A DNA stretch of 64,000 nucleotides. Origin: Lates calcarifer (taxonomy: Eukaryota; Chordata; Actinopteri; Centropomidae). The DNA lies in assembly GCF_001640805.2 (NCBI RefSeq), contig NC_066851.1, positions 10,375,550-10,439,549 on the forward strand, written 5' to 3'. The position numbers were made by a program, and so were the translations under genes. Position 1 is the first letter of the stretch, and every line of letters starts with the position of its first letter. The notes beneath the pieces are model-generated. The model saw nothing but the letters and a program-made list of their open reading frames with translations. It had not been told where the DNA came from and ran no database searches. Positions 16,001 to 31,000 of this stretch are shown in pieces.

Positions 16001-19000
16001 AACATCCAGAAAGAACCAAATATCACGAATATGTGCGTGTCTTTGTATGAGTGTGTCACACCTTCTGTGTTGTTGAGGCCAACGCAGCGCCGCCGTGTGC
16101 TGTCCAAGACTAACGGAGGACTGCAGAAACAGTTGAACGACCCGGCCGTGTTCACACATGCTCCATTCTCACAGTTTCCAAATTCACACTCATCGTAATC
16201 TAAAAACACATATACAAGGAGAGACACACAGGCATTACTCATCAGTAATAACTCATTGCATTCTAACGCATTAGTATAATTACTCAAACTAAACCATAAA
16301 TTGAACTAAAAGATTAGGATGTTACAATCCATTTTTGATTGTATGCATCAGATTTTGGTGGACTGATGCAGCACAGTTTAGCTGTAATTGTTATATGGAT
16401 GCTTTCAAATATTAAAAATATTATTTAAAAATATTATTATATATTATTATAATAATATATATAAATCAATGTAATTTCTTACCCACACACTCAAGCCGGA
16501 TGTTATCATAGTAGAAGCCAGAGCGACAGTAACAGGTGTAGGTAGAAAAGAGATTTGAACACTGTCCATTCTTACAAATGTCTGATCCAAACATCTCACA
16601 CTCATTTGCATCTGAGGAGGAGACAGAAAGATTCACACCTCGGTTATTATGTAAGTGGTGAGATGGAAACCAACAACTCTGTTTCTAAAAACACTGGCAC
16701 CCTGCCTCAAATGTCACTCACTCCTCCTGTAAAGAAGAGTGTGTCAGGACACACTACGATTACAGTAATTAGTCAGGTATGCAGGTATCCCATTAAGCCT
16801 TGGCGAGCTGTACAGGCAGCCTTGTAAATATGGTGAGGGATTATGTCGGTCTATCTGGGTTTAAAAGTTGCTGCAGGTAGAAATGAAACAGAGGCTGACA
16901 GTGGACCTTTCTGTGCCAATGTAAAGTTTGTGTGAAGGGAAGCTGTAAAAGAGATTAAAAAGAGATGAAAGAGAGTGTACCTATGTAAGGGCGCTGTTCT
17001 CCCAGAGTCCTTGTAGAGGAAACAGGCAGGGGTAATAATCCACTGCCATGAGGGCACAACTGGTTATAATCATCTGGAAAAAACCAAGAAATGGCTTCGT
17101 TAGTGAAATGCAGATGGACTTTTAAAAAAAAGTCATGAAGTGTCAGAATCGATCATCAGCCTCCTGTTGTACCTCTTCCTGGGACAGGACAGGCGTGGAT
17201 CTCGCAGTTGTCCCCCCAGCCGGCCCCCACCGTGCAGCAGCACTCCTGCTTGGTGGTATTGCGGGACAAAACGTTGTCGCAGAAGTTGGCGTCATTTAAG
17301 TTGTAGTAACACTCCTTCCTCTCCTCGTCTGAGGGAGCAGATGGACGGATTTCAGCAGGAAGTTTCAGAACAGAAGCTGCAGTAGATGGACAAGGAAAGT
17401 AAGGAGGGAGAGAGGTCAGAAGGTCTGAAGTCATGGTTAGGTACAGTAAAAAGCAAATGTGGAGGTGGCAGGGATTTGGTAGTTCAGGAGGGCAAATGCT
17501 CACTGATAGAAACGCTTGAACTTAAATTGCCCTGTTGAGGTGGGATTATCCAATGTGTAAATTTACAGTAGGTCTTTTAACTTTCAGTAGCACATCATGG
17601 CATAGCAAAAGCGTCATGTGTCCCTGTGCTCTTCATGCATCAGAGTGCGTCCACATGCCTCCAGCAGGTAGTGTATTACCCTCGGCCTGCCACTGCTGAG
17701 CCTGCTCATTTGTCCAAAGGCATGGGCTCAGGCATTTCACCCTTAATCTGCCGGCTTAGCCAAATGGAAACACTGGCATGTGAGTCAACACACCATTCAC
17801 TCTCACATGATTGATTAACACACGTCAAAAGCAAACAGCGGAATGTGGCAAAAAGGTACACAAAGGCATAGCTGGGGTTTAGTGCCCAGGCAGAAGAAAA
17901 AACATCCCCGCTGAGGGCGCGCCGCTTAATAATGTAAATACGCCCAATTCGTGTACACATACGCCTATCACGCTGGAGATATGATGGGATTTCCATGACT
18001 CAAAAAGCTTGTGCTGTCATTCTGAAATTGCAATACATTGCATATCTGTAACCTCTGCACTTAAGATCATTTTAGCATGGAAGAAAGCAATGTGTCTTTA
18101 GTGTTAATTGCCAATAGCTAAATCTTATCCTTGTTTGTCTTGGTGGGGAAATGGGTTTACGGTAACTAGGGCCTTAGGGCATTTGCTTGGCTCCACTGGA
18201 GGAGTTACTTCATCATTTGTCCGAGGGATTAGGCTAACACAAATTTTTGTACCCACCCAACCATAACCCCAGCCTATAAAACAAATGGAAACAGCCAGGT
18301 CAAAAGATACTCTAAGAGACGTGGAGTAAGTTATGTCCACCTCGTCACCCTTGCTGTTTTGATAATGAGAGACGGCTCATTAAATCAGGGAAAACTCCGT
18401 CTCCCAACGATGGGATGGAGAATTAAGTCCTGTGAGTCACTGTGAGCGCTCGTCCTGCTCTATTACCCAGGGAGCGGCACTGGCTGGTGATGGGATCAAA
18501 TTCCTCATTGTCGTTGGGGCAGATGCACAGGAAGCTGCCATCAACGTTCTCACACAGGGCCTCCCCGCACAGCGCCAAGCTCATCTCGCACTCGTTCACG
18601 TCTGCGAAAGACAGGACAGGAGGTCAGTAAAGGATCAGGCACGTACGCACCGGAGTGCGCTCGGCATGGTCATGGCACGGTCATGCAAAAGCACAGGGAT
18701 GAAATAACCATCTTTATCCTGACTGAAAGAGTATCAAGTGACATATAGATATATACACATCTTTATTAAGTACTGCACACTCTAAAACTGTGTAATCAAT
18801 AATTTTCTAGAATGAGGAAACATTTTCCTAATGGATGCCCAATAAATATAGAATGCTGAAAGTTTTTCAGCAAATTTGCTAAATACAGTAAAAATCTTTT
18901 ACACAAAAAGTCTGGTGATATTCCATATTTTTGTTACTACCAACATATCCCATAAAAAGAACACAACCAACAATATGTTGGTATGATTCCCAATACTTTT

Positions 19001-22000
19001 TGCTCCTGGAAATCTTTAGAAATGGGTTTAGTTTTCAGTGTAATTTCATAAAACATCCTGGCACTTTAGTTTTTACTAAACATTACTCAAACAGGAATAA
19101 AAAGTGCTTTTGTTTGAGACTATTTTCAGCTGCAGATTAACACACATTTGTTGATCTTGTGAGTATTTATGGCAGCAGGACTGTGTGTGGGATTGACTCA
19201 ACACTGAAGTAACTTCTGTGCCCATGTACATCAGAATGAAACAAGGTTGTGACTCACTAATGTGTTTTTAATAGTTTTTTGAGCAACAATGGTGTTCTGT
19301 TGGATAGAGGAATAAGCTATATAGGGCTTTGGCTACACAGACAATACTTGTTACTAGGATCAGTTCTTTGCTGGTTTTGGTATTTCCATGGACAATGTTT
19401 TCATTGTTCACAATAAGAAACTAGAAAATATCACCAGACTCATCCCTTTGCTTCCCGCTCATGAATATGTATTGGAGAGAAGTCACACACCAACACATCT
19501 GCTCATATCTCCGGGTGGGTTGGTGTAGCCTTGGTCACACTGGCAGCGGAAGGAGCCATCTGTGTTCTCGCAGTAGCCGTGGTTCCCACAGATGGTTTCA
19601 TTGACGCACTCATCAATATCTGCAAGGCCAGAGCACACGGAGAGGTGAGCGCAACGTTAATATTTACAGTGTCAGTCGGCACAATCGATTTTCAAACCGC
19701 CTCGGTAAACACGGCACCGCTTATCCAAAATAAACATCACTACCATTTCAGGCCTTACAATAACAACAGAAATCACTTCCATCATAACATCTTGGACACA
19801 GTGTGCAGATGGGACAATTCATTGAAGGGGTTTTCAAACTGTGGTGTTTGTCAATTTATTCAGGGGAAGTCTCTGCATCAGCACAGTGTATGTGACTGTA
19901 CTGTGGATCTGGGAAAGCTGCAAGGAAATGTTTTTTTTTTTTTTTTGGTTGTGTTAATGGAGTGAGAAGTGACACTTAGGTCACTGGGATGTTGGCAAAA
20001 TGTTAAAGAGATGGAGGAGTTTACAGCACACAGCCAGCGCTCAGCAATCACCCAGACACTTTACAAGCAGTTGGAGAAAGATGGCTGAGAGTTCAGAGTT
20101 GTTGTGAAGAGGTTTTTGGCAGTGTTCTGGCAGGAACTGCTTTCCATTGTAATCAATGAATCTGTTTAGACCCATTCAATGTGTTTGACATCAGCTGTAG
20201 ATGTCCTTAAAAATTAAAAAGGTCCCATGAAAAGATTCTGAGCATACTGTAATACTTGAATTTAAGCCCAAAATGGTAGCTAGTAATCAAATCTGGCAGG
20301 AGACAGCCCGTAGTAGCTCCTTCTCTGCATGGCAATAAATCATAAAGCAAGTTTAATGAAACCAGTGGAGGGACACTGCTGCTGTATATGTCAGTGTATG
20401 TGGAGAGGGAGAGACATGGATATTGAGACTGTTAACACTGGACCATGTAACGGCACTGCTGATTCCACTCACTGTTTAAAGGCAACATTTGTTAGCAATT
20501 TCTGACATACACGTTTTAGTATTTCTTGGCGTCTCGAGTGCGGCAGGAGAGGCCAAAGACTGATACTGCTGGAGGGCAAGTCTGATTATAATTGTTTAAA
20601 AAACAATCAGAGACTTTAATGATCATATTTTAGTCACGTGAATTTGTCCTCTGGTCAGTTGTGACTTGCCACTGGTCAGTGTCAACACAACAGTTTCTTG
20701 ACGAGTTACCAAGTGTGGCGACATAACTGATATTTTTATTTAGTTTTTCTGTTCCACTGGACTGTATATCTGAGTGAGCGTTTACTCGTTCTACAGGATA
20801 AACAGACCAGATCTGTTCCAGTCTTGTTGTGGTCTAGCATCTTTTGAAGATAAATTTATGAGGAATTTGTTCAACAGCTTATGTTTGAAACTGTATCTTG
20901 TTCTTTTCAGTTTAGAAATGAAAAAAACAAAACAAAAAAACAACTCTTCAACCAGGAATGTAGTCAAAGTAAGTCTGTGTTTGTATATTTTCCTGCAAGT
21001 CATTAAGTTGAGAATATTATGACAGACAGGCCTATCATTTGATATGAACTGCACTGATGAAATTAGAGGACACACCACTGCGTCTGTTTTATCATAAGCA
21101 CGATTTGATTTTTTGTTGACTTTTTAGTTTCATAACAACCCTCCATGATCATTCCATTCAAAGTTTCCATGACTAATAGTAACTCCACTGGAGTGATTTC
21201 AAGTTTTAGAAAAACAGGAAGACCCATTTCAAATATGGAAAGAATTCTGACAATAAAATCACAACAGCTTGAATATTTGAGTTACGTTTTAGATATCACT
21301 TTCACTGAATAGCCTCATACTTGTACATCTTATGCTGCATACATCTGCTCATTTAAGACAACAAACACAATTCCAGTGGCACCTCAGATGTTTAAAACAA
21401 ACTGAATGCACTGTCACTCACATGTTGCCTAAACCGGTTTTATTTTGCTTCTGAGGCCTCATAAAGGTTGTATCCATTTGAAGAAAAGGAAGGAAGAGGG
21501 CCAGAGAAACCACATCCCATTTGATTTGAACAGAGCACTTGGCCAGAGCCCCGTCTTCCCCTCCAACACAGACAAACTGCTTTCTCAGGCTTGCTGGGGG
21601 ACTAGTCCTCTGTCAGTGTTCCTGTCCTGACTTGGCCACTTCTCTAACATGCCTCTGGGGTCAGAGACAGGGGCTCCCACAAGCTAATAAAACTACAGAG
21701 ACCAAATTGTCTTTGTCATTTTGTTAAAACCTTTCACAGGAAATGCTGAAAAGGACCAAAATTGCTAGAATAGACTTGTGGGCTCAAATGGCTGCAAAAT
21801 GATAGAGGGGGAATGGATGGACACATACTGAAAAACGCCAACCCATCAGATTTGCATTTTGCAGCAGAGGAGAGAGATGCTGAAACAGTGCGAAGCCTTT
21901 TGGATGCTGTAATATGTTGCGTGTAAGTGAGAAGAATATATTTTCGAGAAGAATATTCCCAAAGCTCTTTTGAGAATATTCTCAGAGTAAGGTGAAGGGT

Positions 22001-25000
22001 ATTGGATATCACAGTTTGAGGAACATTTCCTCAAGTGTGAAGCACTTAAGTGGAGTTAGGAATGTTGGAATGACAGCGGCCGCCAGCTGGGAGGTCTGGG
22101 AGGAAGGCGATGAAAGCTCTCTGCTAATATATGAAATAATCAGCGTCTGCAGGCAGCTTTTCATTCATGTGTAACATGGAACAAAATCTGTTGCAAACCA
22201 CATGTTGTGATGAGACGCAATCAAAGTATCATCCCGGGGAGGAATGAGAGCATCGAGACCAAAACAATTTTAATGGCCTTTGTTTTTTCTGTGCATCTGA
22301 CTCTGGTAGTGTTTGAGTGGCAGCATTACTTGACCAGCCATTTAGATCTGTCATCCAAGAAAGCAGGAGGAGAGTCAGCTTGCTCATCACAGCACTAATG
22401 GTTTGTGGGAAAATATGAATAATGCTAAAATGAGATAACTCCACTGAGAGCGGGTCTCACACCAGCAGGAACATGGGATCGCCTTTCTTAGTCTTTCCAT
22501 GCAATAATGAGTTACATTAGGACACACACGGTGCTGTAAATTGCCTGCGGGGAAGAAGTGAGGCAGGGAGGAGGGTGAGAAGTTCAGCTGAGATGGGTTG
22601 GAGGTGAAGTTAGGGGGCGACCTGGGGGCCCAATAGGCACCTATCTAAATGGTCTGACCCAAGAGGACCTGCTTCACTGGATCAGGTGATGCAGTGATTT
22701 GGGGGTAGAAGGAGCAGGGGTGGTAAGTGTGGGTCTCTGTGCCACGTGTTAATCTGGAGCACATGGTGGCAGGCGCAACAGGAATATAGAAATCGATGAC
22801 TGTTGGCTCACCCTCCACAGCCCACACTTCTCCTCCATATTCTCTGGGCAACCCTTCATGTGATTGGACCCATATGCAGAGGTTATTTCACACGCGACTG
22901 GACAAAGATGAGGTGAGGTGTTTGTTTTCAGCGAAGCATGGCAACGCTGCCTTATCTGACATTACATCTACAACCTGCCTTGGGGTTAACTACAATCGAG
23001 GTCAACCTGTCATGCGTGTGCTTCCAAGAAAAAAACATCATCTCACGTCTGCGCGACAGCATGAGCAATCACACACACATGGTAAAGTCTTTAGACTTCT
23101 ATAGGTTTACAGGGGTGGGAGGTTGGCAAGAGTGTGACCGCAGACAATTTCCGCCCTTGGGCAAGTCTTATTAAAGAGAAGGCATAGCCTGAGGGAATTT
23201 ATGAGCATGATGGTGAATTAAAGCTAAAAACAATGACCTGGGAATACACACATCTCCACATACACACATGCGTTATGCGTAGTGTACAGTATCATTGGCG
23301 GGGCTGAGTGCAGCCCTCATAGCACAGTTGCGGCTGACGCGCTGCTGCGGAAAAAACCCTGTTTTTCCCTTTTGTATCATGGCCTCTAAATCTAAATGAG
23401 TCCTGTGAGCGGAGCCAAAGACAACCGCTGCCCCTTCGAAGGCCGGTGAGTAAAAATAAAACAACGCCCCTCACAGAAACTGCAAATTACAGCGTCTGGC
23501 CTCTTCTTAAATATTTGATGATTTTTACAAGCAGACAAAAATGCCCCAGAGTAATTGAGCTCCCTCCCTGGACTTTTATTGGGGTGACGGCAGCATCTCC
23601 CACAACTTCCCATCGTGAGGTGAAACAAGCCACTATTGTGTGTAGTGTTGGGCTTCTGAGCATCAAGAGGGCTTGGTTCTCAAACCGAGGCTGTGAGTCA
23701 ATGTTGAGCTGTGCGAGTGTTTGTTGTGGGGTCTAGTGAAAACACCAACAGCTGGCGTCACAACATAGCAACAGGGGGAAAGATGGTTAGACGTGGTCAT
23801 AACTGGGCAACTGTACAGATAAGTTCAACTGGGAGTTTTGTGACACCATATGGGTCAATGTGAGGCGCTTTCAATCAGGTCCGACCTACAGATTCCTTCA
23901 GGCTCCACAGGATATGTCAGATATGATAATGTGTAGCATTTAACAAGTCAGTGAAAATCTTTGACCCTTAGTACAGTTACTGGGGATGTATATTGAAATC
24001 ACACACCAAAGTGCCCTACACTGATTTGAACCTATACAAGCTGCTTAGCAGTGTTGTTACTCTGAAGGAGTGGAGGTGAGCAGCTGGTTTCAATCTGCCC
24101 TTATCTCACTGCACTCTTCAGCTGGTGCCAGACAGACAACATCATAAAGTGCAGCGAGGGGGCAGCTGCACAAAGCCAGGGGGATCAGGGTGATGGGATT
24201 GGGGGGGGGGTCTGATCTGTCACTGATCAGCGACTGCAGCAGTATATTCTCCCCTGATCTCCATCTGTTGATAGTCCAATAAAAACTCAGGGTTATGAGG
24301 ATATGTGAAGCCGCACCACACTCCCGAGTGCATCTCCACGACCGTTGCAGTCCCTGCTTCTTTTTCTCTAACACAAACACGCGAGCAAGGATGCAAAAAA
24401 AAAAAAAGAAAAAAGAGATTAACCACATGCGCACACACACTCGCGCTCACATACACAGACAATCAACCACAAACACCCACAGCTTCCAACATCAGTCCAA
24501 CACATCATTCCATTCTGATGCTCTCAGACTGCTTTCCCCCCCTTCGCCTGTCACTCTCCGATGACTGTTTGGATCCTGTCTTAATATGAGGAAAATATTT
24601 GGCCTTTTGTTTTTGTCTCTCATAGTCCTCATAAACCCAACTTGTTGTTTTATGGTGCTATGAGAGCAACAAAGACAAGCAGTACAGCACTAGAAAATAA
24701 AGAGAGATAAACTGACATCGTTGTGCAACAAACCACATTAATATCTCGAGCCCAAGGTGTCTAACTCTGCCAGTAAACACATCGTAAGGCTCCATGTATT
24801 CTGGAGGTCATGGAGATGTGTCTGTTGTTGTTGGGCCAGTTGTGGGTCCAGATGTAGAGTAAGCACAAACAAAACCAGCCAACCAGGGTGACTGGCCTCC
24901 TCCACAAGGGGTACAAAGAGGTAAGGGACCACATAAACTGGCCTGACAATCCTATCCCCTCTCAAAAGGAGAACAGCGGCGATCAGGTTCCACCTTGCAT

Positions 25001-28000
25001 CTCTGCCAGAGGCGCTCCATTAGCTCTGTTGTCAGGAGGATGAGACTATTATCTGCCTGCTCGCCTCACACACTGCCTCCAGTGACAATGCACTCCTCTT
25101 TCTAAAGTGCCCCAATTTCAGGGGCCACTTCTCCTCGTCTCCCCCGTGGTCTCTTATGCAGTAGGACCTCGAGCTTTTGATTCACATCGGCCTCTTTGTG
25201 TCTGTGCCAAACAGATATCATTATCTATGCACAGGGGGGAGCCCTGAAGAGAATGTAGAGTGGTGGGTTGATTTGAGGCCACTCTCTACTCTCTATCTGT
25301 AACTACAGCCCAGATGGTAAATGGATTGAATTAGGGAGCATGTATGGTACAAGAATAGGTAGGCTCATTTTTTTGCCTCAGCCTGAAGACAGCCAGGCTC
25401 CAAATTTCCCTGTTTTTTTAAGATAATTGTGTGTGCTAGTCTTTTAACTATATGTGGTTTGACCACTCACCACAGTCTGTGGTGTCTTCTCCCTCGAGAC
25501 CGGGCTGGCAGCCCATGAAGCACCGGTAGGAGCCGATGGTGTTCTCGCAGCGCCAGGTACCACACACTGAGCTGCCAAACTCCTTGCACTCATCCTGGTC
25601 TGTGTAAAGAGAGAGAGAGAGCGAGAGAGACAGATGTTGGTTAGTGACTGACAAACAGAGGCACAAACGCAACCACATGTGCAATCAGACACTAACACGG
25701 ACGCATGCACCCCCGCACACACAGCGTAATTCCCTCCCCTGCTCCTCTGCTTCCAGTGTAATGGCCGTACAGCAGGAGTCGGCCAGGGGGCCTGTGGTGT
25801 AGCTGTCCTCAGTAAACGCAGCAGGCAACAGGAGTGGCCAAGAACAATATTATCACAGCAACCAAAGAACTTGTGAAGGAGCTAAAGGGAGACGTTCCAG
25901 AGGGAGAAACACCTCCTGCTCACAATGGGGTCATTCATACTTCCCTCGGGGGAGAGGGAGTTCAGGGCTCCAGCCACGTAATCCAGGCACCCCTCTGTCC
26001 TGAAACCATGGAGGGAAACCTCTTAAGCCAGGCTTGGACACTTTGACTGGAGCCCAGTCCCAACTGGCTATAGATAATCAATCATAGCCAACTGTTCTAT
26101 ACCAGGTACGCGTAAGCCTAAATGTAGCGTGACGATCAAACAGCTAATGCTGACATGTTGGTTTACTCAGAGAGAAGAAATGTCAGGGCAGAGTTTGGGG
26201 TCAGTAACCACCGTGACATACGCAACAGGACATCACAACGGAGTATCACTTATGTCTTACCTTCACAGTCAGCCATGTCAGCATTGAACTTGAAACCAGC
26301 CTCACACAAGCACAAGAAAGAGCCGTCAGTGTTGAGACACTGGCCCCGAATGCACACGTTGTCCCTGCTGCATTCATCCACGTCTATGGAAGAGAGAAGG
26401 GGAAAAGAAAGGCAGACAAATTAGGGGAGATAATTGGAGACAGGGTGGGTCGAGATTTGTTACATATTGATTATCACTAAATATCCCCATATATCCTCTG
26501 TTAAATCCACAGGGAACGCCGCTCCTTTTCATAAGTTTCACAAAAAGAATGTGTAATCAGGCGCTTGTCTGAACACAAGATGCATTGGCCATTTGGAGCA
26601 CTTAATGGTATACTGGCAAACAGGAAACACGAGGGAAGAAAAAAAAAAACTCAGCTTTTCAGGCTGAGAACATTTCCCTCAGACTCGTAAAAATTAATAA
26701 TGAATGCTACATGCCTGATTAGCTGTAGATTGGTGGATAATTGCAGCATTACAACATAACTTGTAAGGTACTTGGTCTTGGGGTAAAAGGTGGGCGGGGG
26801 GGGGGGTTCATCAGAGCCTGTCTTCCTTTTCCAACCTTTGATAATCAGATGAAACTTTCAGAGATGACAAGGTAAATACCCATTTGCAAAGATAGGGAGA
26901 AAAAGAAACAATACCCCAGACTATAAGTAAACACATAAATATGCTGTGACTGGATAGTTTTGGAATTAATTCAAGGACTTCAAAAGCCTGTACTGAAAGG
27001 CACAGCAAGACTATGGCACAACCTGATGATTTGGATTAAGTTTAGATGTGTTTCAGTCTGCTGTCAGTCCTTTATTACGTATGTTCTGTTTTTGCTGAAA
27101 GACTGGCCAGGTCAAGGCCAAGCATCATTTTGGCCTCACCTGACTAAATCCGTCTTTCATTCCCATAAACTCACGTACCCTCATCCTTCCTTCGCCTCCC
27201 CCTGCAGGCTCATGTCAGAGGGATCTGGCTTTCATTGTGTCAGTACTGTACACACAATGGCAGACTGCGAGAAAATATACGACAACTGCTGATTTATAGG
27301 ATAATTAGAGGCCGGTATTTGTTGTGGCAGACAGCCAAAGTACCTGATGCACGCTGGGCAGTTTGCTCAGAGTCTGCGGACGGTATCCAAGGCCAAGGCC
27401 TCAGTGGAAGAATGTCCCTGTGCAAGGAGTGACCCAATTCCTCTTAGTCACCCTCACCCATTACAGGACCATGCCAGCGTCTTACAGGGCTTACTGGACC
27501 CTGAGATCCGACCCTACCTGCATCATATCATGAGAGGATATTTCACTGCCAGACATCCTGCTGTTTACTTAACTTCACCTCTTACTCACTAAGACCCACC
27601 AGAAACAACACTGATCCAATTCTGACATCCCAGCCAAAGTTATTTCATGTATTTTGACAGCAAATGCTCCAGTTTGTTGAAAAGAAAAGTCTTCCTTAGC
27701 CGATGATCGGGCTACATTTTATTTTCTCCCCCATCGCTGTGACCAGAGGGTCACTGGGTGCGGCTGGAATAACATCAAACTGATGTCCGAGCTGAGAGCG
27801 AGTGAGCTGAGACAGTTGATGAGGCCATGGCCCATTACACAGAGAGGCTAGCCTGAGCACCCATGCCAGGGGTCCCAGGGCTGGCCTGAGCACCCAGGGC
27901 AGCGTGGTGAGGACACTGTCTGTCAGCCTGCCTGCACTGAATGAAGGAACTTGTGCGAGCCAACAAGGTTACTGTAAAATGACTTGAGCAATATGTGCTA

Positions 28001-31000
28001 AAAAACCATTATTACATTATTACCAACTTTCTCCAATTTTGACTCTGCCTCACCCAATTACACAAAGCCCATAAAAACATCTGAAAAAAAGATTTCCCAT
28101 TGCTATTACTGTTCATGCTGCAGCGTGTTACTGTACCTTGGCAGCCAGGCCTTCCATCAATGGGGATATATCCTTTAGGACAGATGCAGGTGTAGGAGCC
28201 CTCTGTGTTCATACACTCTCCTTCTCCGCAGATCCCCACAACAGTTAAACACTCGTTGATATCTGTCACACATGAGCACAAACATACACACACAGCTATG
28301 TCAAGATGCCAACATGAGGTAAGCCACAAGACAACGGTTAACCACTAATGTTATATTTTATGTGTCAGATGATCCACAGGGCATATGTGTGTGTATATGT
28401 GTGTGTATATACCTCTGCAGGACGTCCCATCCACCAGCTCCAGACCAGTGGGGCAGGAGCAGCTATAGGAACCGACAGTGTTGGTGCACTGGCCTCTGTG
28501 ACACAGGCCGGTGTCCTCACATTCGTTCACATCTGTATTGACACATAACGCAGACGTCATCGGCATGACACATTCACACCAGCTGTAAATCACCGGGTCT
28601 CAAATTTTTGCCCAAGTTTTGTCATATGGATGAAGAGCTTCCAGACCACAGTGAACATGTCAGAAAAGTCATGCATCATCTACATCAGAAAGTAATGACT
28701 TATTCTTAATATAGTGTGCTGGAACGGATGACTGTGAAAGTGATTGCGCAGCCCTTGTAAAATTTCAGTGACTGCAGTGAAACCACCCACTGCGCCGTAC
28801 CTTCACATGAGAGCCCGTCGGGTGCCACGGTGAAGCCGGGGTCACAGGCCATGCAGGAGAAGGAGCCCTCTGTGTTGGTGCAAACACCCGTGGGGCACAC
28901 ACCTGGGGTCTGGCACTCATCGATGTCTGAGAGGCAGAAGAAGAAGAAAAGGTTAGATATAGGTTATCACATTAAGCAAAGGGACCTCTAAAGAGTCCAC
29001 TTTTTGCTAATTCACTCTCTTATCTGTTAAAGATTATTAATGGCTATGTGTGGCTCAGCCTAACATACAGTAAGCAAAGCCCTCTTTATTAGATCGCACT
29101 GACAGTGTTTTATTAAAAAGGGTGGAAAGATAAGTATGCAGGATGGTCACTGAATCCAAAACAGCAAGCTATTACAGGTGGCGTATAATTACTGTATCTA
29201 CAAACAGTCACTGGCTCGCTGTTATGTGATCATTGGACATTCCTCCAGCCGGTACAGATTGTATTTCTTGACGGAGAAAATAGTGTGGGCCATTGTTAAG
29301 TGATTGAGAAGGCTCCGTTTTCGCCTTTGGGTGAACAGAGCGAGTTCAACAGGGCGAGCTCGCTGGACTACGTGGAAGGCAGGGGAGTGGTTGACTTCAT
29401 TTCAAATTAAGCCCTTAATATTTTCCATGGCATCAGAGACATCCATTAAAATCCTATCAGAGGCCGACTTGGACGCCTGCTTGTTTTGTAGAACTTTTTC
29501 CCAGCGCAAAGACACATATCAGTGGGGGATCTTCCTCTCGGGCTAGATCCACACACTTCCATTCAAAAACACACCACAGTATATATGACTAACCAAGACC
29601 GCGTTTGAATCCATTTAAATAATCATTCCTTTTCTGCTTCCCATGAAGTCATGACAGATCTAACCTCCCCAGATTCGTCAAAGCAGCCGTTTCACTGCAT
29701 TGATCTCATAAATCATGTCATGACAAATTACTGAGTACTGTAAAGATTTTCTGTAATCATGCTCTAGGTCCAATGCAGTCCTCTTTTACTGTGCTCTACT
29801 GTAACTGTGGCCCAATTTTCACTACGGTGACAGCTTTGACTATCCTAAGCAGATAGGTTAATATAGATGTAGTCGTACCCTCGCAGCTATGACCGTCCTC
29901 AGTCAGTTGCAGGCCGTCTCCGCAGCTCCTGCAGGTGTAAGATCCTGGAGTGTTCAGGCACAGCTGGCCTGGGCACACGTTAGCCACTAAGCACTCATCC
30001 ACATCTGGACACAAATACACAGACACATCATAGCACAGATTATCATCTCTGGCTTCAAATAAATAAAGCCCGCCAGTTGTAATCAGTTAGATCGGTAATC
30101 ACTGGAACTAGGAATTACAAATGTCAACACCTCTATCTTTTTAGCTGAGCTTTCTGCAGGACATTTGCCTGACATCATCTTGTTCTATTTGAGGGCTGGT
30201 GTCTCATTGTGTTGAGCAAGGATTAAATGAGCGGTGCCAGAGGCGGAGGGGTCCGGGATCCAGCTATGATGTGATGTCTAGAAGGAGTATTTTGGGATTT
30301 TGAGCACAGATGAAGGGGCTTTTGGTCCAAGCTGTCACACCTGATGCTGTTTACATACAACCTGAACCAGCTGGGGAACATGCTCAACGGAGCTGGCGCA
30401 TTTCACCCTTAACCACGACTTTGTTGAGTATGAAGGCATGGTCTGGCACGTCTGAATAGAAGAGGAGGCTGCACGCACCTGCGCCCAAGTATACAAACAT
30501 AACAAAGCGCATTCCTGCACAAACACAGCCAAAAAAAAAAAAAAAAAAAGCCTCACCATCGCACTGTTGTCCATCCATAGAGACTCTGAACCCGGGCTGA
30601 CAGACGATACACGTGAACGAACCCTCCGTGTTTGTACAAGTTCCCTGGGGGCATGTAGTGGGCAGCGCACACTCATCGATATCTGGCATGAAACAGCACA
30701 CACACTGTTAGACATTCTCTGCAGGACTGGGATGAATCTACAGCCAAGAAACAAGATCCAAATTTATGATGAAAGGAAAGAACCACTTTCACAACCAGTG
30801 TTAGTTCTACGAGCCTGAACTTAAGATACATGCAGTGCTGTGAGGAGGTCCATTAAGATGAGCGGTGTTGAATGAACCAACCTTCACAGAGCTCCCCGTC
30901 ATATGATACTCTGTACCCTGTAGGGCAGTTCTCACAGGTGTAAGAGCCTTCCGAGTTGAGACAGATCCCGTTGGCACAGGTAGACAGGGACTGGCACTCG

